A stretch of 64,000 bases of DNA, taken from NCBI RefSeq assembly GCF_007483665.1, contig NZ_VIQO01000014.1, positions 124,001 to 188,000 on the forward strand, given 5' to 3'. Below the pieces are notes generated by a model. That model saw nothing but the letters and a program-made list of their open reading frames with translations. It was not told the DNA's origin and did no database searches. The DNA is from Catellatospora sichuanensis. Lineage in GTDB: Bacteria > Actinomycetota > Actinomycetes > Mycobacteriales > Micromonosporaceae. Positions 8,799 through 17,379 of this stretch are shown here, in pieces. Position 1 is the stretch's first letter. Every line of letters starts with the position of its first letter. Both the position numbers and the translations under genes were made by a program.

Positions 8799-10700
8799 AT
8801 GTTGCACCTGCACAGGCGGAAGGCTACCCACCGGTGGGGCGTACGCGTCCTGACGGCGGCCGCCCTGGCGGCGTCGGCTCTGCTCTCCCAGCCGACACCG
8901 CCGGCGTCGGCCGCCGCTCCGGGCGTCGAGCCGTCCGCCGTCACCCGCACCCTGCCGCCCGGCGGCTCCGCGACGATCGCCAAGGTCGTGCACACCCCCG
9001 CGGTGCCGCCGAACCCCGATATCGTGCTGCTCGCCGACACCACCGGCAGCATGGGCGGGGCCATCGCCAACGTGAAGACCAACGCCTCCGACATCCTGAC
9101 CGCCGTCAGCGGCGCGCAGCCCAGCGCGCAGTTCGCGGCGGCCAACTACCGCGACGCCGGCGACGCCGTGCCGTTCGCCGTCGATCAGGCGCTCACCGCC
9201 GACCAGGCCCTGGTGCAGGCGGGTGTGAACGCGTGGGCGGCGGGCGGCGGCGGCGACTTCCCCGAGGACGGCCTCAACGCCCTCTACCAGCTCGCCACCG
9301 GCGCGGTCACGTTCCGCCCCGACGGCACCCGCATCGTCGTCATCTTCGGCGACGCGCCCTCGCACGAGCCGAGCAACGGCCACACCCGCGCCCAGGTGAT
9401 CGCCGCGCTCCAGGCGGCGGACATCCGTGTGGTCGCGGTCAACGTCGGCGCGGGCGGCCTGAACCAGAACGGCCAGATCCAGGCCGTCACCGATGCGACA
9501 GGTGGAGTGTTCCTCGACAATGTGCCGTCGAACCAGGTCGCCGACGCGATCCTGGCGGGCATCCAGGCCATCGAGGTGACGGTCACCCCGAGCGTGGACT
9601 GCGACGACGCCCTGTCGCTGTCACTGTCCCCCGCGTCGCGGACCGTGACCAGCGGTGACGACGCGGCGTTCAGCGAGACCGTCGAGGTGGACGGTGAGGC
9701 CGCGGGCGGAGCACTCCAGTGCGAGGTCGACTTCCTCGTCGACGGCACCAGCCGCGGGTACGTGCAGACCCTGACCGTGCACGTGCCCGGCCTGAGCGCG
9801 TACGACGTGCAGGTGAACGAAGGTGCCGGCACCGCCGACTTCACCGTCACCCTGTCGGTGCCCGCCCCGTTCCCGGTGAGCGTGAGCTACGCGACCGCGA
9901 CCGGCACCGCCGGGGCGGCCGACTTCACCGCCAAGAGCGGCCTGCTCACGTTCTCCCCGAACGAGACCTTGAAAACGGTCACCGTGCCGATCACCGACGA
10001 CACCGCCGATGAGCTCAACGAGACCTTCAAGCTGAGCCTCAGCTCGCCGAGCGGCGCGGCCCTGACCGACCCGTCCGGCGAGGCGACCATCGTCGACAAC
10101 GACCGCGACGGCGTCTTCACCTGCACGGCGACCGCCCTGAACCTGGCCGGCCAGCGCTCGGCCCGGGCCAACCCGGCCAACTCGCCGTGCGTCGACAGCA
10201 CCGCGACCGGCCCCGACAACACGCTCAACGCCGGCCTCGTCACCGTGCAGACGACGGGCCTGTCCGCGAGCACCGACCTGACCCCGAACAGCCAGAGCAG
10301 CACACCGGCGGTGGGTGACAAGGCCGTCTCCACCGCGGCCGCGGGCTCCACGAAGATCACCGTCGCGGGCCTGGTCACCATCGAGATCGGATACATCGAC
10401 TCGACCGCCTCGGCGACCTGCGTCGCCGGTCCGGGCGGGCTGGTGCCGCAGTTCGCGGGCTCGTCCACCATCTCCAGCCTGAAAGTCAACGGCGCGACGG
10501 TGACGGTCGGCAGCGGCCCCCTCACCATCCCGCTGGTGGTCGGCAGCCTGAAGCTCAACAGCACCACCACCACCGCGACCGGCGTCACCCAGCAGGCCCT
10601 GATCCTCGACACCCTGCTCACCGACCTCATCATCGGCGAAACCAAGGCCGGCATCACCGGCACCCCCACCCACCCCACCGGCACCCCCTGCCGCGCCTAG
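8799..10700 (+). CDS. Secreted protein with vWA and Calx-beta domains
   Basis: 633 residues. The ATG at 8799 is preferred over the one at 8790 because GAAAGGA ends right at 8790. A Sec signal peptide (Arg/Lys-rich start, then LTAAALAASALL, cut after PASAAA) is followed by a von Willebrand A/integrin-like domain, residues about 65-240, with an intact MIDAS motif DTTGSMGG. A Calx-beta domain lies near 330-430 (VNEGAGTADFTVTLS, ATGTAGAADFTAKSG, DDTADELNETFKLSLSSP). The C-terminal 190 residues have Cys residues and no recognised fold. It is likely a Ca2+-dependent extracellular adhesion or binding protein. It has no LPXTG-like anchor. The palindromic repeat at 10702-10751 follows its stop. Confidence 0.85.
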   Translation: MLHLHRRKATHRWGVRVLTAAALAASALLSQPTPPASAAAPGVEPSAVTRTLPPGGSATIAKVVHTPAVPPNPDIVLLADTTGSMGGAIANVKTNASDILTAVSGAQPSAQFAAANYRDAGDAVPFAVDQALTADQALVQAGVNAWAAGGGGDFPEDGLNALYQLATGAVTFRPDGTRIVVIFGDAPSHEPSNGHTRAQVIAALQAADIRVVAVNVGAGGLNQNGQIQAVTDATGGVFLDNVPSNQVADAILAGIQAIEVTVTPSVDCDDALSLSLSPASRTVTSGDDAAFSETVEVDGEAAGGALQCEVDFLVDGTSRGYVQTLTVHVPGLSAYDVQVNEGAGTADFTVTLSVPAPFPVSVSYATATGTAGAADFTAKSGLLTFSPNETLKTVTVPITDDTADELNETFKLSLSSPSGAALTDPSGEATIVDNDRDGVFTCTATALNLAGQRSARANPANSPCVDSTATGPDNTLNAGLVTVQTTGLSASTDLTPNSQSSTPAVGDKAVSTAAAGSTKITVAGLVTIEIGYIDSTASATCVAGPGGLVPQFAGSSTISSLKVNGATVTVGSGPLTIPLVVGSLKLNSTTTTATGVTQQALILDTLLTDLIIGETKAGITGTPTHPTGTPCRA

Positions 10701-10701
10701 G

Positions 10702-10751
10702 AAAGGAAGGGCACCTTCACATCGCTATGCGTAGATGAAGGTGCCCTTCCA
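10702..10751. repeat. Palindromic intergenic repeat, copy 1
   Basis: Perfect 14-bp arms GGAAGGGCACCTTC (10705-10718) and GAAGGTGCCCTTCC (10737-10750) enclose an 18-base loop containing ATCGCTATGCGTAGA. The arms and the loop recur at 36100-36149 and, reversed and partly flipped, at 43944-43993. It sits just after the vWA gene and may act as a terminator, but the conserved loop argues for a repeat family. Confidence 0.85.
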
Positions 10752-10857
10752 AACCACTCACCACCTGCGACCTGCCAGGACGCTCGGCCGCGACAACGGT
10801 CCGGGCGTCCTGGCCGCCGGGCGGAACCCAGCGGGCGCCTCGGCGGTCGAAGGTAAC

Positions 10858-11655
10858 GTGAGAACCGTGCGCGTAGTGCCGCTGCTGACCGTCCTGCTGC
10901 TCGCCGCGTGCGCGCAGCCCCTCGACACCGGCGCGGACGGCCCGCCCGACGACGGCGCCGTCCTGGCCGGGCGGACCTTCCTGTCCACCGCCGTCACCCG
11001 CGACGGCAAACCCTACGACCTGTTCAAGGGCACCCGGATCCGGCTCACCCTGGACCAGAACGGTCACGTCGGGGCCACCGCCGGGTGCAACAGCATGGGC
11101 GGCGATGCCGATCTTTCCGGCGGCCGCCTGCGGATGACCGGCGACGTGAGCATGACCGACATGGGCTGCGACCCGAAACTGCACGAGCAGGACGAGCTGG
11201 TCTCCGGCTTCCTCCAGGCCGGACCGCGCTGGGAGCTGGCCGGGGACGTGCTGACCCTGCGTACCGACACCATGGAGGTCACCTTGCAGGACCAGGAGTC
11301 CGCAGACCCGGACCGACCGCTGACCGGCACCCGCTGGCAGGTCGACACCGTGCTCGACGGGCAGAGCGCCAGCTCCGTCCCCGGCGGCGCGACCGCCTAC
11401 CTCGAGTTCGCCGACGGCAAGGTGCAGGGCCACACCGGCTGCAACAGCCTGGGTGGCACGGCCGTGCTCGCCGAGCAGACCATCGCCTTCTCCGACGTCT
11501 TCACCACCAAGATGGCCTGCGCCGACGACGTCAACCGGCTGGAGCGGTCCGTGCTGGAGACGCTGAAGGGCGACGTGACCTGGCAGGTCACCGCCGACCG
11601 GCTGACGCTCACCGGCCCCGGCGGTCACGGCCTGCAACTACGCGCCCAGAAGTGA
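10858..11655 (+). CDS. Lipoprotein with two META (HslJ-like) domains
   Basis: 265 residues from the GTG at 10858 (AAGG 5 bases upstream); a GTG at 10867 is possible. The signal VVPLLTVLLLAAC is a classic lipobox with the lipidated Cys. Two META domains follow, residues about 35-145 and 150-262, each with the hallmark TAGCNSMGG or HTGCNSLGG and a late TxMxC motif (MTDMGCD, TTKMACADD). HslJ/META proteins are linked to novobiocin resistance and heat shock in E. coli. The role of the duplicated form in actinomycetes is unknown. It is expected on the outer face of the membrane. Confidence 0.87.
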   Translation: MRTVRVVPLLTVLLLAACAQPLDTGADGPPDDGAVLAGRTFLSTAVTRDGKPYDLFKGTRIRLTLDQNGHVGATAGCNSMGGDADLSGGRLRMTGDVSMTDMGCDPKLHEQDELVSGFLQAGPRWELAGDVLTLRTDTMEVTLQDQESADPDRPLTGTRWQVDTVLDGQSASSVPGGATAYLEFADGKVQGHTGCNSLGGTAVLAEQTIAFSDVFTTKMACADDVNRLERSVLETLKGDVTWQVTADRLTLTGPGGHGLQLRAQK

Positions 11656-11728
11656 AGCGGGCCAGCGGAACCCGCTGACCAGACGGTCGAGGCCGCCGCG
11701 CACGCCGACGTGGTCACGGCGGACAGGT

Positions 11729-11770
11729 GGTGCCCGGTCGGCGCGGCGAGCAGCCGCCCGGCCGGGCACC
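11729..11770. terminator. Hairpin between convergent META and GH26-like genes
   Basis: GGTGCCCGG at 11729-11737 pairs perfectly with CCGGGCACC at 11762-11770 across a GC-rich loop. It lies between two convergent stops (11655 and 11782) and could serve both. Confidence 0.5.
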
Positions 11771-11781
11771 CGACACGTCCG

Positions 11782-13434
11782 TCAGGAGACGACCCAGTTC
11801 TGGTTGGACTGGACCGGGTTGCCGCAGGTCCAGATGATCATCTGGGTGCCGTTGGCGGTGCCCCAGCCGTCGGCGTCCAGGCACTTGCCCGACTGCGGGT
11901 TCACGATGGTGCCGTTGGCGTTGACCGTCCAGCGCTGGGCGCCGTTGCCCAGGCACGTCCACAGCCGCACGATCGTGCCGTCGGCGACAGCACCACCGGC
12001 TACGTCCAGGCACTTGCCGGAGTTCGGGTTGACCAGCGAGCCGTTGGACTCCAACCGCCACTTCTGCGCCGGGTTGTTCAGGCAGTCCCACAACTGCACC
12101 TTGGTGCCGTCGGCGGTACGGCCCCCGGACACGTCCAGGCAGCGGTTGGACCCGACTCCCCGGACCGTACGCTCCGGCGTCGTGCTCCCGGATCCGTTGA
12201 CCCAGCGGGAGTTGCCGATCTCGGCCAGGAAGCGGCTGCGGATCGTCGCGTCGGCCTGGATCCGCGAGTCGCCCCAGTAGCCGTTCGCGCAACCTGGCTG
12301 GCCCGCGGGAGCGCCGTTGCACTGCCAGTTGGGCTGGGCGTCCCAGTTGGTGTTGATGTATGCCACGGCCCGGATGACATCGGTGTTCGCGGCGATGTAG
12401 CCGAAGAAGTCGGCGTACCAGGTGTTCCAGATGGCGTCGCCGGTGGTCGCCTGCGGGCTCTTGGCGAAGATGCAGCTGCGGGTCTTGGCACCGGTGGTGA
12501 AGCCCTGCGGCGACGCCTCGGCGATCATGACCGGCTTGCCGTGCCCCCGGGCGAAGGCCAGCACCCGGTCCTGCAGCGCCCGCGGCGAGGTCGACGCCGC
12601 CTTGCAGGCCCACTGCACCTGCTGGTACGTCGCCCCGTAGAACGCCGACAGCCCGACCCAGTCGACGTACGCGTCGCCCGGGTACCACGCGTCGAAGTGG
12701 TTGGCGGCGGTGACGATGTAGTGGTACTCGGGGTTGTTCGGGCTCTCGTCGATCGGCCAGGCGGCCGACTGCCACACCGTGGCGACCTTCGTCGCGCCGA
12801 GCGCGTCGATGCGGCCCTTGATGTAGCGGAACGCCTCCTTGTAGAAGTCGGCGTTGTAGCAGTTCCACGGGCCGTCGTACTCGTAGCCGATGCGCAGGAA
12901 CACCTCGCGGCCGGTGTTCTTGAGCCAGTTCACCATCTCGTCGACCTTGGCCCGGTACGAGGTGATCAGGTTGGGGCTGCCGGCGGTGACGTCGGGGTCG
13001 TTGCGGCCCATGATCGCGCGCAGCGGCTGGTTGCCGCAGCCCGCGGAGGCGTCCGACAGGTACAGCCCGACGGCGAGCGCGGCGCCGGGGTACTGGTTGA
13101 GCGTGGCCGGGAAGTCGTAGACACCCGAGCCGTAGTCGACCGGCCCGTAGAAGCCGCCGAGCGGGCCGGGCGTGCCGCCGAGCACGAGGTTGGTGTACAG
13201 GGTGACGCCGCCGGGCCGGGGCGCGGACGGGGTCGGGTCGAGCACGTCGCGTTTGTAGTCGGCCAGGGTGCTGGAGTCCTGGCCCATGAACAGCCGGACC
13301 TTGCCGTCGGCCGGCAGGTTGCGGCCGCTGACGGCGGCGTGCGCCGGCGGTGCGATGAGCATGGTGAGGGCGGCGGCCGCCACGGCGAGGGCAGCCGCGA
13401 ACCGCCCACGCCCATAGAGGGAACGGGTCATCAC
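11782..13434 (-). CDS. Secreted GH26-like glycoside hydrolase with ricin B-type lectin (CBM13)
   Basis: 550 residues. A signal peptide (residues 1-34, cut after AHA) precedes a TIM-barrel-like catalytic domain to about residue 405. Candidate acid/base is E185 in FLRIGYEYDGPWN and candidate nucleophile is E306 in PVMIAEASP, the spacing and context expected of clan GH-A and of GH26 mannanase or glucanase relatives. After a short linker, a beta-trefoil lectin with three QxW repeats (AQKWRL, AQRWTV, NQNWVV) occupies residues about 425-550 and should bind hemicellulose. The substrate is not certain, because the motifs differ from classic GH26 mannanases. No CebR-like box is upstream; CGAAA repeats near 13505-13523 may be regulatory. 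Confidence 0.75.
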   Translation of the reverse strand: MMTRSLYGRGRFAAALAVAAAALTMLIAPPAHAAVSGRNLPADGKVRLFMGQDSSTLADYKRDVLDPTPSAPRPGGVTLYTNLVLGGTPGPLGGFYGPVDYGSGVYDFPATLNQYPGAALAVGLYLSDASAGCGNQPLRAIMGRNDPDVTAGSPNLITSYRAKVDEMVNWLKNTGREVFLRIGYEYDGPWNCYNADFYKEAFRYIKGRIDALGATKVATVWQSAAWPIDESPNNPEYHYIVTAANHFDAWYPGDAYVDWVGLSAFYGATYQQVQWACKAASTSPRALQDRVLAFARGHGKPVMIAEASPQGFTTGAKTRSCIFAKSPQATTGDAIWNTWYADFFGYIAANTDVIRAVAYINTNWDAQPNWQCNGAPAGQPGCANGYWGDSRIQADATIRSRFLAEIGNSRWVNGSGSTTPERTVRGVGSNRCLDVSGGRTADGTKVQLWDCLNNPAQKWRLESNGSLVNPNSGKCLDVAGGAVADGTIVRLWTCLGNGAQRWTVNANGTIVNPQSGKCLDADGWGTANGTQMIIWTCGNPVQSNQNWVVS

Positions 13435-13504
13435 TACTCCGAAATGGTCGGTGGAGCTGTGCGGGTGCCCGACGCTAGCCCCGCCCCCGATCGGAGGTCC
13501 CGAG

Positions 13505-13523
13505 TTTTCGTAAATGTTTCGAA
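13505..13523 (-). promoter_or_regulatory. Possible operator upstream of the GH26-like gene
   Basis: Read on the minus strand, CGAAA occurs twice 11 bases apart (TTCGAAACATTTACGAAAA). Actinomycete hemicellulase genes often have LacI-type CGAAA/TTTCG palindromes; here the two copies are direct, so the assignment is weak. Confidence 0.25.
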
Positions 13524-13544
13524 GGCCTAACGGCCCACGACGGG

Positions 13545-13581
13545 ACCGGGGACCCGGCGAACAAGTCGCCGGGTCCCCGGT
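13545..13581. terminator. Strong terminator hairpin of recQ
   Basis: A perfect 16-bp stem (ACCGGGGACCCGGCGA at 13545-13560 with its complement at 13566-13581) closes a 5-base loop 17 bases after the RecQ stop on the minus strand. Confidence 0.8.
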
Positions 13582-13597
13582 GCAACGCCACCGCAGG

Positions 13598-15211
13598 TCA
13601 GGCTGGAGTGAGCAGGTTGCGGGCGCGGACCGCCTTCAGCGACAGGGTGCGGTAGCCGACCTCGTCGAACAGCACCGTGATCCGGTCGTTCTCCTCCCGC
13701 ATGACCACACCCGGACCCCACTCGGCATGCGTCACCCGAGACTGCACCGGGAAGCCGGTGTCCACGTCGGACTGCGCGTCGGCGGTGCCCGCGGTACAGG
13801 TGTCGCAACTGCCGCAGGTGTCGACCAGGTCCTCGCCGAAGTAGCCGAGCAGGAACTGGCGGCGGCAGTCGTCGGTCTCGGCGTATCCCCGCATCATCTC
13901 GACCCGGGTCAGCTCGATGGTGCGCATCTGCGCGGCCTCGACCGCGGCCGCCGCGACGGCGTCGGCCAGCTCGCCGCCGGTCCACCGCACGCCCTTGCCG
14001 GTGGTGAGCACGGCCCCGGCCTCCTGCAGCAGGTTGACCGAGCGGGTGACCCGCGAGCGGGTCACGTCCAGCTCCTCCACCAGGTCGTCGATGCGCACCG
14101 GGCCGTCGGCCGCGATGACGCCCGCGCCGACGCGGGTGAGCAGCTCCTCGTCGACGGTGCCGGAGGAGAAGAAGCGCGGCAGGCGCAGGTCCTCGGGCCG
14201 GAAGTAGAGCACGGCGGTGGCCTGGTCGCCGTCGCGGCCCGCCCGGCCGATCTGCTGGTAGTAGGAGTCCAGGGACTCGGCAGGCGCCGCGTGCACCACG
14301 AAGCGTACGTTCGGCTTGTCGATGCCCATGCCGAAGGCGGACGTCGCGACGACCACGACCCGGTCGGAGGCGAGGAACGCGTCGTGCACCGACGAGCGCT
14401 CCGAAGAGCTCAGACCCGCGTGGTACGCGTACGCCTCCTCGCCCGCCTCGCGCAGCGCCTGGGCGTACTCCTCGGTCTCGCCGCGCGTCTGCACGTAGAG
14501 CAGGCCGGGCGGGTCGAGCGCGATGATGCGTTCGATGATCTCGCGGCGCTTCTCGCGCTCGGTGATCTCGCGGGACACCTCCAGCCGGATGTTGGGCCGG
14601 TCGAAACCCTTGACCAGGTGCACCGCGTCCCGCATGCGCAGCCGCTCGACGATGTCGGCGCGCACCGGCGGCGACGCGGTGGCGGTCAGCGCCAGCACGG
14701 TCGGGTGGCCCAGCCGCTCGATGACCTCGCCGAGGCGCAGGTAGTCGGGCCGGAAGTCATGTCCCCACGAGGAGACGCAGTGCGCCTCGTCCACCACGAA
14801 CAGCGACGGCTTGGCCTCCAGCAGCTCGGCCACGACCTCGTCCTTGGCCAGCTGCTCGGGCGCGAGGAACAGGAACTCGGCGTCACCGGCCCGCAGTGCC
14901 TCGAACGCGGCGTCGTTGTCGCGGGCGCTGCGCGCGGAGTTGACCACGTGCGCGTCCGGCGCACCGCGGTCGACGAGGTTCTTCACCTGGTCGCGCTGCA
15001 GCGCGATGAGCGGCGACACCACGATCGTCGGACCGCCGACGACCAGCGCCGGGACCTGGTAGATGGCGGATTTGCCCGAACCGGTGGGCGACACCACGAT
15101 CGTGTCCCGGCCCGCGGTCACGTGGACCATCGCCTCCTCCTGTGCCGGGCGCAGCGCCGTCCAGCCGTACACCTGTGCCGCGACCTCGCGCAGCCGCTGC
15201 AGATCTCCCAC
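13598..15211 (-). CDS. recQ: ATP-dependent DNA helicase, RecQ family
   Basis: 537 residues from the GTG at 15211, which has GGAGGAG 6 bases upstream; the frame is open further but without a ribosome site. Helicase motifs are complete: motif I SPTGSGKS, Ia SPLIALQRDQ, II VVDEAHC, III LTATASPP, IV LLYVQTR, V TSAFGMGIDKPNV and VI QQIGRAGRDG. A short RQC zinc region follows (CRRQFLLGYF, CGSCDTC). There is no HRDC domain; instead a 60-residue C-terminal part (VTHAEWGPGVVMREENDRITVLFDE) resembles the small beta-barrel found at the end of actinobacterial RecQ proteins. It unwinds DNA during recombination and repair. It stands alone. Confidence 0.95.
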   Translation of the reverse strand: MGDLQRLREVAAQVYGWTALRPAQEEAMVHVTAGRDTIVVSPTGSGKSAIYQVPALVVGGPTIVVSPLIALQRDQVKNLVDRGAPDAHVVNSARSARDNDAAFEALRAGDAEFLFLAPEQLAKDEVVAELLEAKPSLFVVDEAHCVSSWGHDFRPDYLRLGEVIERLGHPTVLALTATASPPVRADIVERLRMRDAVHLVKGFDRPNIRLEVSREITEREKRREIIERIIALDPPGLLYVQTRGETEEYAQALREAGEEAYAYHAGLSSSERSSVHDAFLASDRVVVVATSAFGMGIDKPNVRFVVHAAPAESLDSYYQQIGRAGRDGDQATAVLYFRPEDLRLPRFFSSGTVDEELLTRVGAGVIAADGPVRIDDLVEELDVTRSRVTRSVNLLQEAGAVLTTGKGVRWTGGELADAVAAAAVEAAQMRTIELTRVEMMRGYAETDDCRRQFLLGYFGEDLVDTCGSCDTCTAGTADAQSDVDTGFPVQSRVTHAEWGPGVVMREENDRITVLFDEVGYRTLSLKAVRARNLLTPA

Positions 15212-15423
15212 CTCGTGCTCCTCCCCAGACTCGAACCCGCATCCTCCCACCCGCCGCGCGGCCGCCGTGCCACCGGGGCGAGGCGGTCACGGCCGCTGGT
15301 CGTGCCGGCGCGCGGAAGGGTCCAAAAGGTAACGGGGCCGTGCAGTGCATGTAACTTCCATGAAACTGATTACCGTCGATGCCGCTGTTTACAGGCAGTT
15401 CGACGATGGCCTATGGTGTCCGG

Positions 15424-15437
15424 TGGAAGCGCTCCCA
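15424..15437. promoter_or_regulatory. CebR-type operator upstream of GH12 cellulase
   Basis: TGGAAGCGCTCCCA differs by one base from the cellobiose-repressor box TGGGAGCGCTCCCA known in Streptomyces and Thermobifida. It lies 46 bases before the GH12 start codon, a position where repressor binding would block transcription. Confidence 0.75.
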
Positions 15438-15482
15438 GTCCTGGCACCCACCCGATCTCTCCTCCCCTGCCCAAGGAGTGAC

Positions 15483-17168
15483 ATGCACGCCACGACGAGC
15501 AGAAAGCATCGACTCGCGACGATCGCCTCAGCCATCGCGCTGACCGTCGCCGCCACCGCCGTGAGCCTTCTCGCGGCACAGCCCGCTCAGGCCGCGACGA
15601 TCTGTGAGCAGTACGGCACCGTGGTCGCCGGCAACTACGTGATCCAGAACAACCGGTGGGGCACCAGCGCCACCCAGTGCATCAACACCACCGGCAACGG
15701 GTTCAGCATCACCCAGCAGGACGGCGTCGGCAGCACCTCAGGTGCGCCGGTGTCCTACCCGTCCATCTTCCTGGGCTGCCACTACTCCAACTGCAGCCCG
15801 AGTTCCCCGCTGCCCAAGCAGCTCAGCACGATCGGCACCGCCAACAGCAGCATCAGCTACTCGTACCCCGGCAGCGGCACCTACAACGCCTCGTACGACA
15901 TCTGGCTGAACGCGGACACCAACGTCTCCGGTGTCCAGGACACCGAGATCATGATCTGGTTCAACCGGCAGGGCAGCATCCAGCCCATCGGTTCGCAGAC
16001 CGGCACCGCGAACATCGCCGGCCGCAGCTGGGCCGTCTGGACCGGCAGCAACGGCGCCAACAACGTGGTGTCCTACCTGTTCACCGGCTCGGTCATCAAC
16101 TCGCTGAGCTTCGACGTGATGGACTTCGTCCGCGACACGTTCACCCGCGGCTCGCAGTACGGCACCAACAGCTGGTATCTGACCAGCGTCCAGGCCGGAT
16201 TCGAGCCGTGGATCGGCGGCGTGGGCCTGACCGTCAACTCGTTCTCGGCGACGGTCACCAACGGCGGCGGCGGCACCCAGCCGCCCGGCACCCCTGGGAC
16301 GCCGAACGCGTCGAACGTCAGCTCCAGCAGCGCGTCCCTGAGCTGGTCGGCGTCGTCGGGCACGGTCAGCAGTTACCTGATCGAACGCGCCACCGGCGCC
16401 GGCAGCACCAGCTTCAGCCAGGTCGGCACGTCGTCCTCGACCTCGTTCACCGACTCGGGCCTGGCCGCCAACACCACGTACCGGTACCGCGTCCGCGCGA
16501 GCAACTCCGCGGGCACGTCCGGCTACTCCGGCATCACCAACGTCACCACCACCGGTGGCGGCACGCAGGTTCCAGGCACGCCCGGCACGCCGAACGCGTC
16601 GAACGTCAGCTCCAGCGGCGCGTCGCTGAGCTGGTCGGCGTCGTCCGGCACGGTCAGCAGTTACCTGATCGAACGCGCCACCGGCGCCGGCAGCACCAGC
16701 TTCAGCCAGGTCGGCACGTCGTCCTCGACCTCGTTCACCGACTCGGGCCTGGCCGCCAACACCACGTACCGGTACCGCGTCCGCGCGAGCAACTCCGCGG
16801 GCACGTCCGGCTACTCCGGCATCACCAACGTCACCACCACCGGTGGCGGCGGGGGCGGCTCCGGCTGCACGACGACGGCCTCGGTGCAGAGCCAGTGGAA
16901 CAACGGCTACGTCATGCAGGTGACGGTCACCAACACCGGCTCCACCTCCATCAACGGCTGGGCGTCCACGGCGACCCTGCCGTCGGGCCACGCGCACACC
17001 GGCTCCTGGCCGCAGGCCGCCGTGGTCAGCGGGCAGAACGTGACCGAGACCAACCAGAACTGGAACGGCACGCTCGCGCCGGGCCAGACCGCGTCGTGGG
17101 GCTTCCAGGCCAGCCGTCCCAACGGCAACACCTCGCTGCCGACCACGTTCTCCTGCACCGCCTCGTAA
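15483..17168 (+). CDS. Secreted endoglucanase, GH12 with two FN3 domains and CBM2
   Basis: 561 residues from the ATG at 15483 (AAGGAG 6 bases upstream). A signal peptide ends at AQAA near residue 38. The GH12 domain (about 40-262) has nucleophile E155 in DTEIMIWFN and acid/base E241 in AGFEPWIGG. Two fibronectin type III domains follow, almost identical at DNA level, then a CBM2 with the bracketing Cys residues (SGCTTTASVQSQW ... TTFSC) and binding tryptophans in NGWAST, SWPQ and NQNWNG. It is a retaining endo-beta-1,4-glucanase acting on cellulose outside the cell. A CebR-like box precedes it and a 15-bp hairpin follows it. Confidence 0.93.
   Translation: MHATTSRKHRLATIASAIALTVAATAVSLLAAQPAQAATICEQYGTVVAGNYVIQNNRWGTSATQCINTTGNGFSITQQDGVGSTSGAPVSYPSIFLGCHYSNCSPSSPLPKQLSTIGTANSSISYSYPGSGTYNASYDIWLNADTNVSGVQDTEIMIWFNRQGSIQPIGSQTGTANIAGRSWAVWTGSNGANNVVSYLFTGSVINSLSFDVMDFVRDTFTRGSQYGTNSWYLTSVQAGFEPWIGGVGLTVNSFSATVTNGGGGTQPPGTPGTPNASNVSSSSASLSWSASSGTVSSYLIERATGAGSTSFSQVGTSSSTSFTDSGLAANTTYRYRVRASNSAGTSGYSGITNVTTTGGGTQVPGTPGTPNASNVSSSGASLSWSASSGTVSSYLIERATGAGSTSFSQVGTSSSTSFTDSGLAANTTYRYRVRASNSAGTSGYSGITNVTTTGGGGGGSGCTTTASVQSQWNNGYVMQVTVTNTGSTSINGWASTATLPSGHAHTGSWPQAAVVSGQNVTETNQNWNGTLAPGQTASWGFQASRPNGNTSLPTTFSCTAS
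16302..16850 (+). repeat. Tandem 261-bp near-identical repeat encoding the FN3 domains of GH12
   Basis: Copies at 16302-16562 and 16590-16850 are offset by 288 bp and differ at only three positions, two of them silent third-base changes. This is a recent internal duplication or ongoing gene conversion. Confidence 0.92.
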
Positions 17169-17187
17169 ACCTGCGTACCACCCGATC

Positions 17188-17220
17188 ACGTGCGGCGGAG
17201 TCCCGGACTCCGCCGCACGT
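17188..17220. terminator. Terminator hairpin after GH12
   Basis: ACGTGCGGCGGAGTC at 17188-17202 pairs perfectly with GACTCCGCCGCACGT at 17206-17220 across a 3-base loop, 19 bases after the stop. Confidence 0.8.
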
Positions 17221-17379
17221 CATCCTGCGAACGGCGCCGGCGGCACCCCGCGTTCCCGCTCCCGCCCGATCAGCGGCCGGCTGCCAGGCAAGCCCGCAGC
17301 CCGGCGGCCCGCGCGCTACGGCGCAGCCGAGCTTCTCCCGGTGTAGGGTCAGGCTGATCATCTTCTTGGGAGGTTCCCG

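Noticed and set aside
10705-10750. Reading the repeat copy only as a simple terminator
   Set aside because: The loop sequence is conserved among the three copies, which pairing for termination does not require, so it was listed as a repeat.
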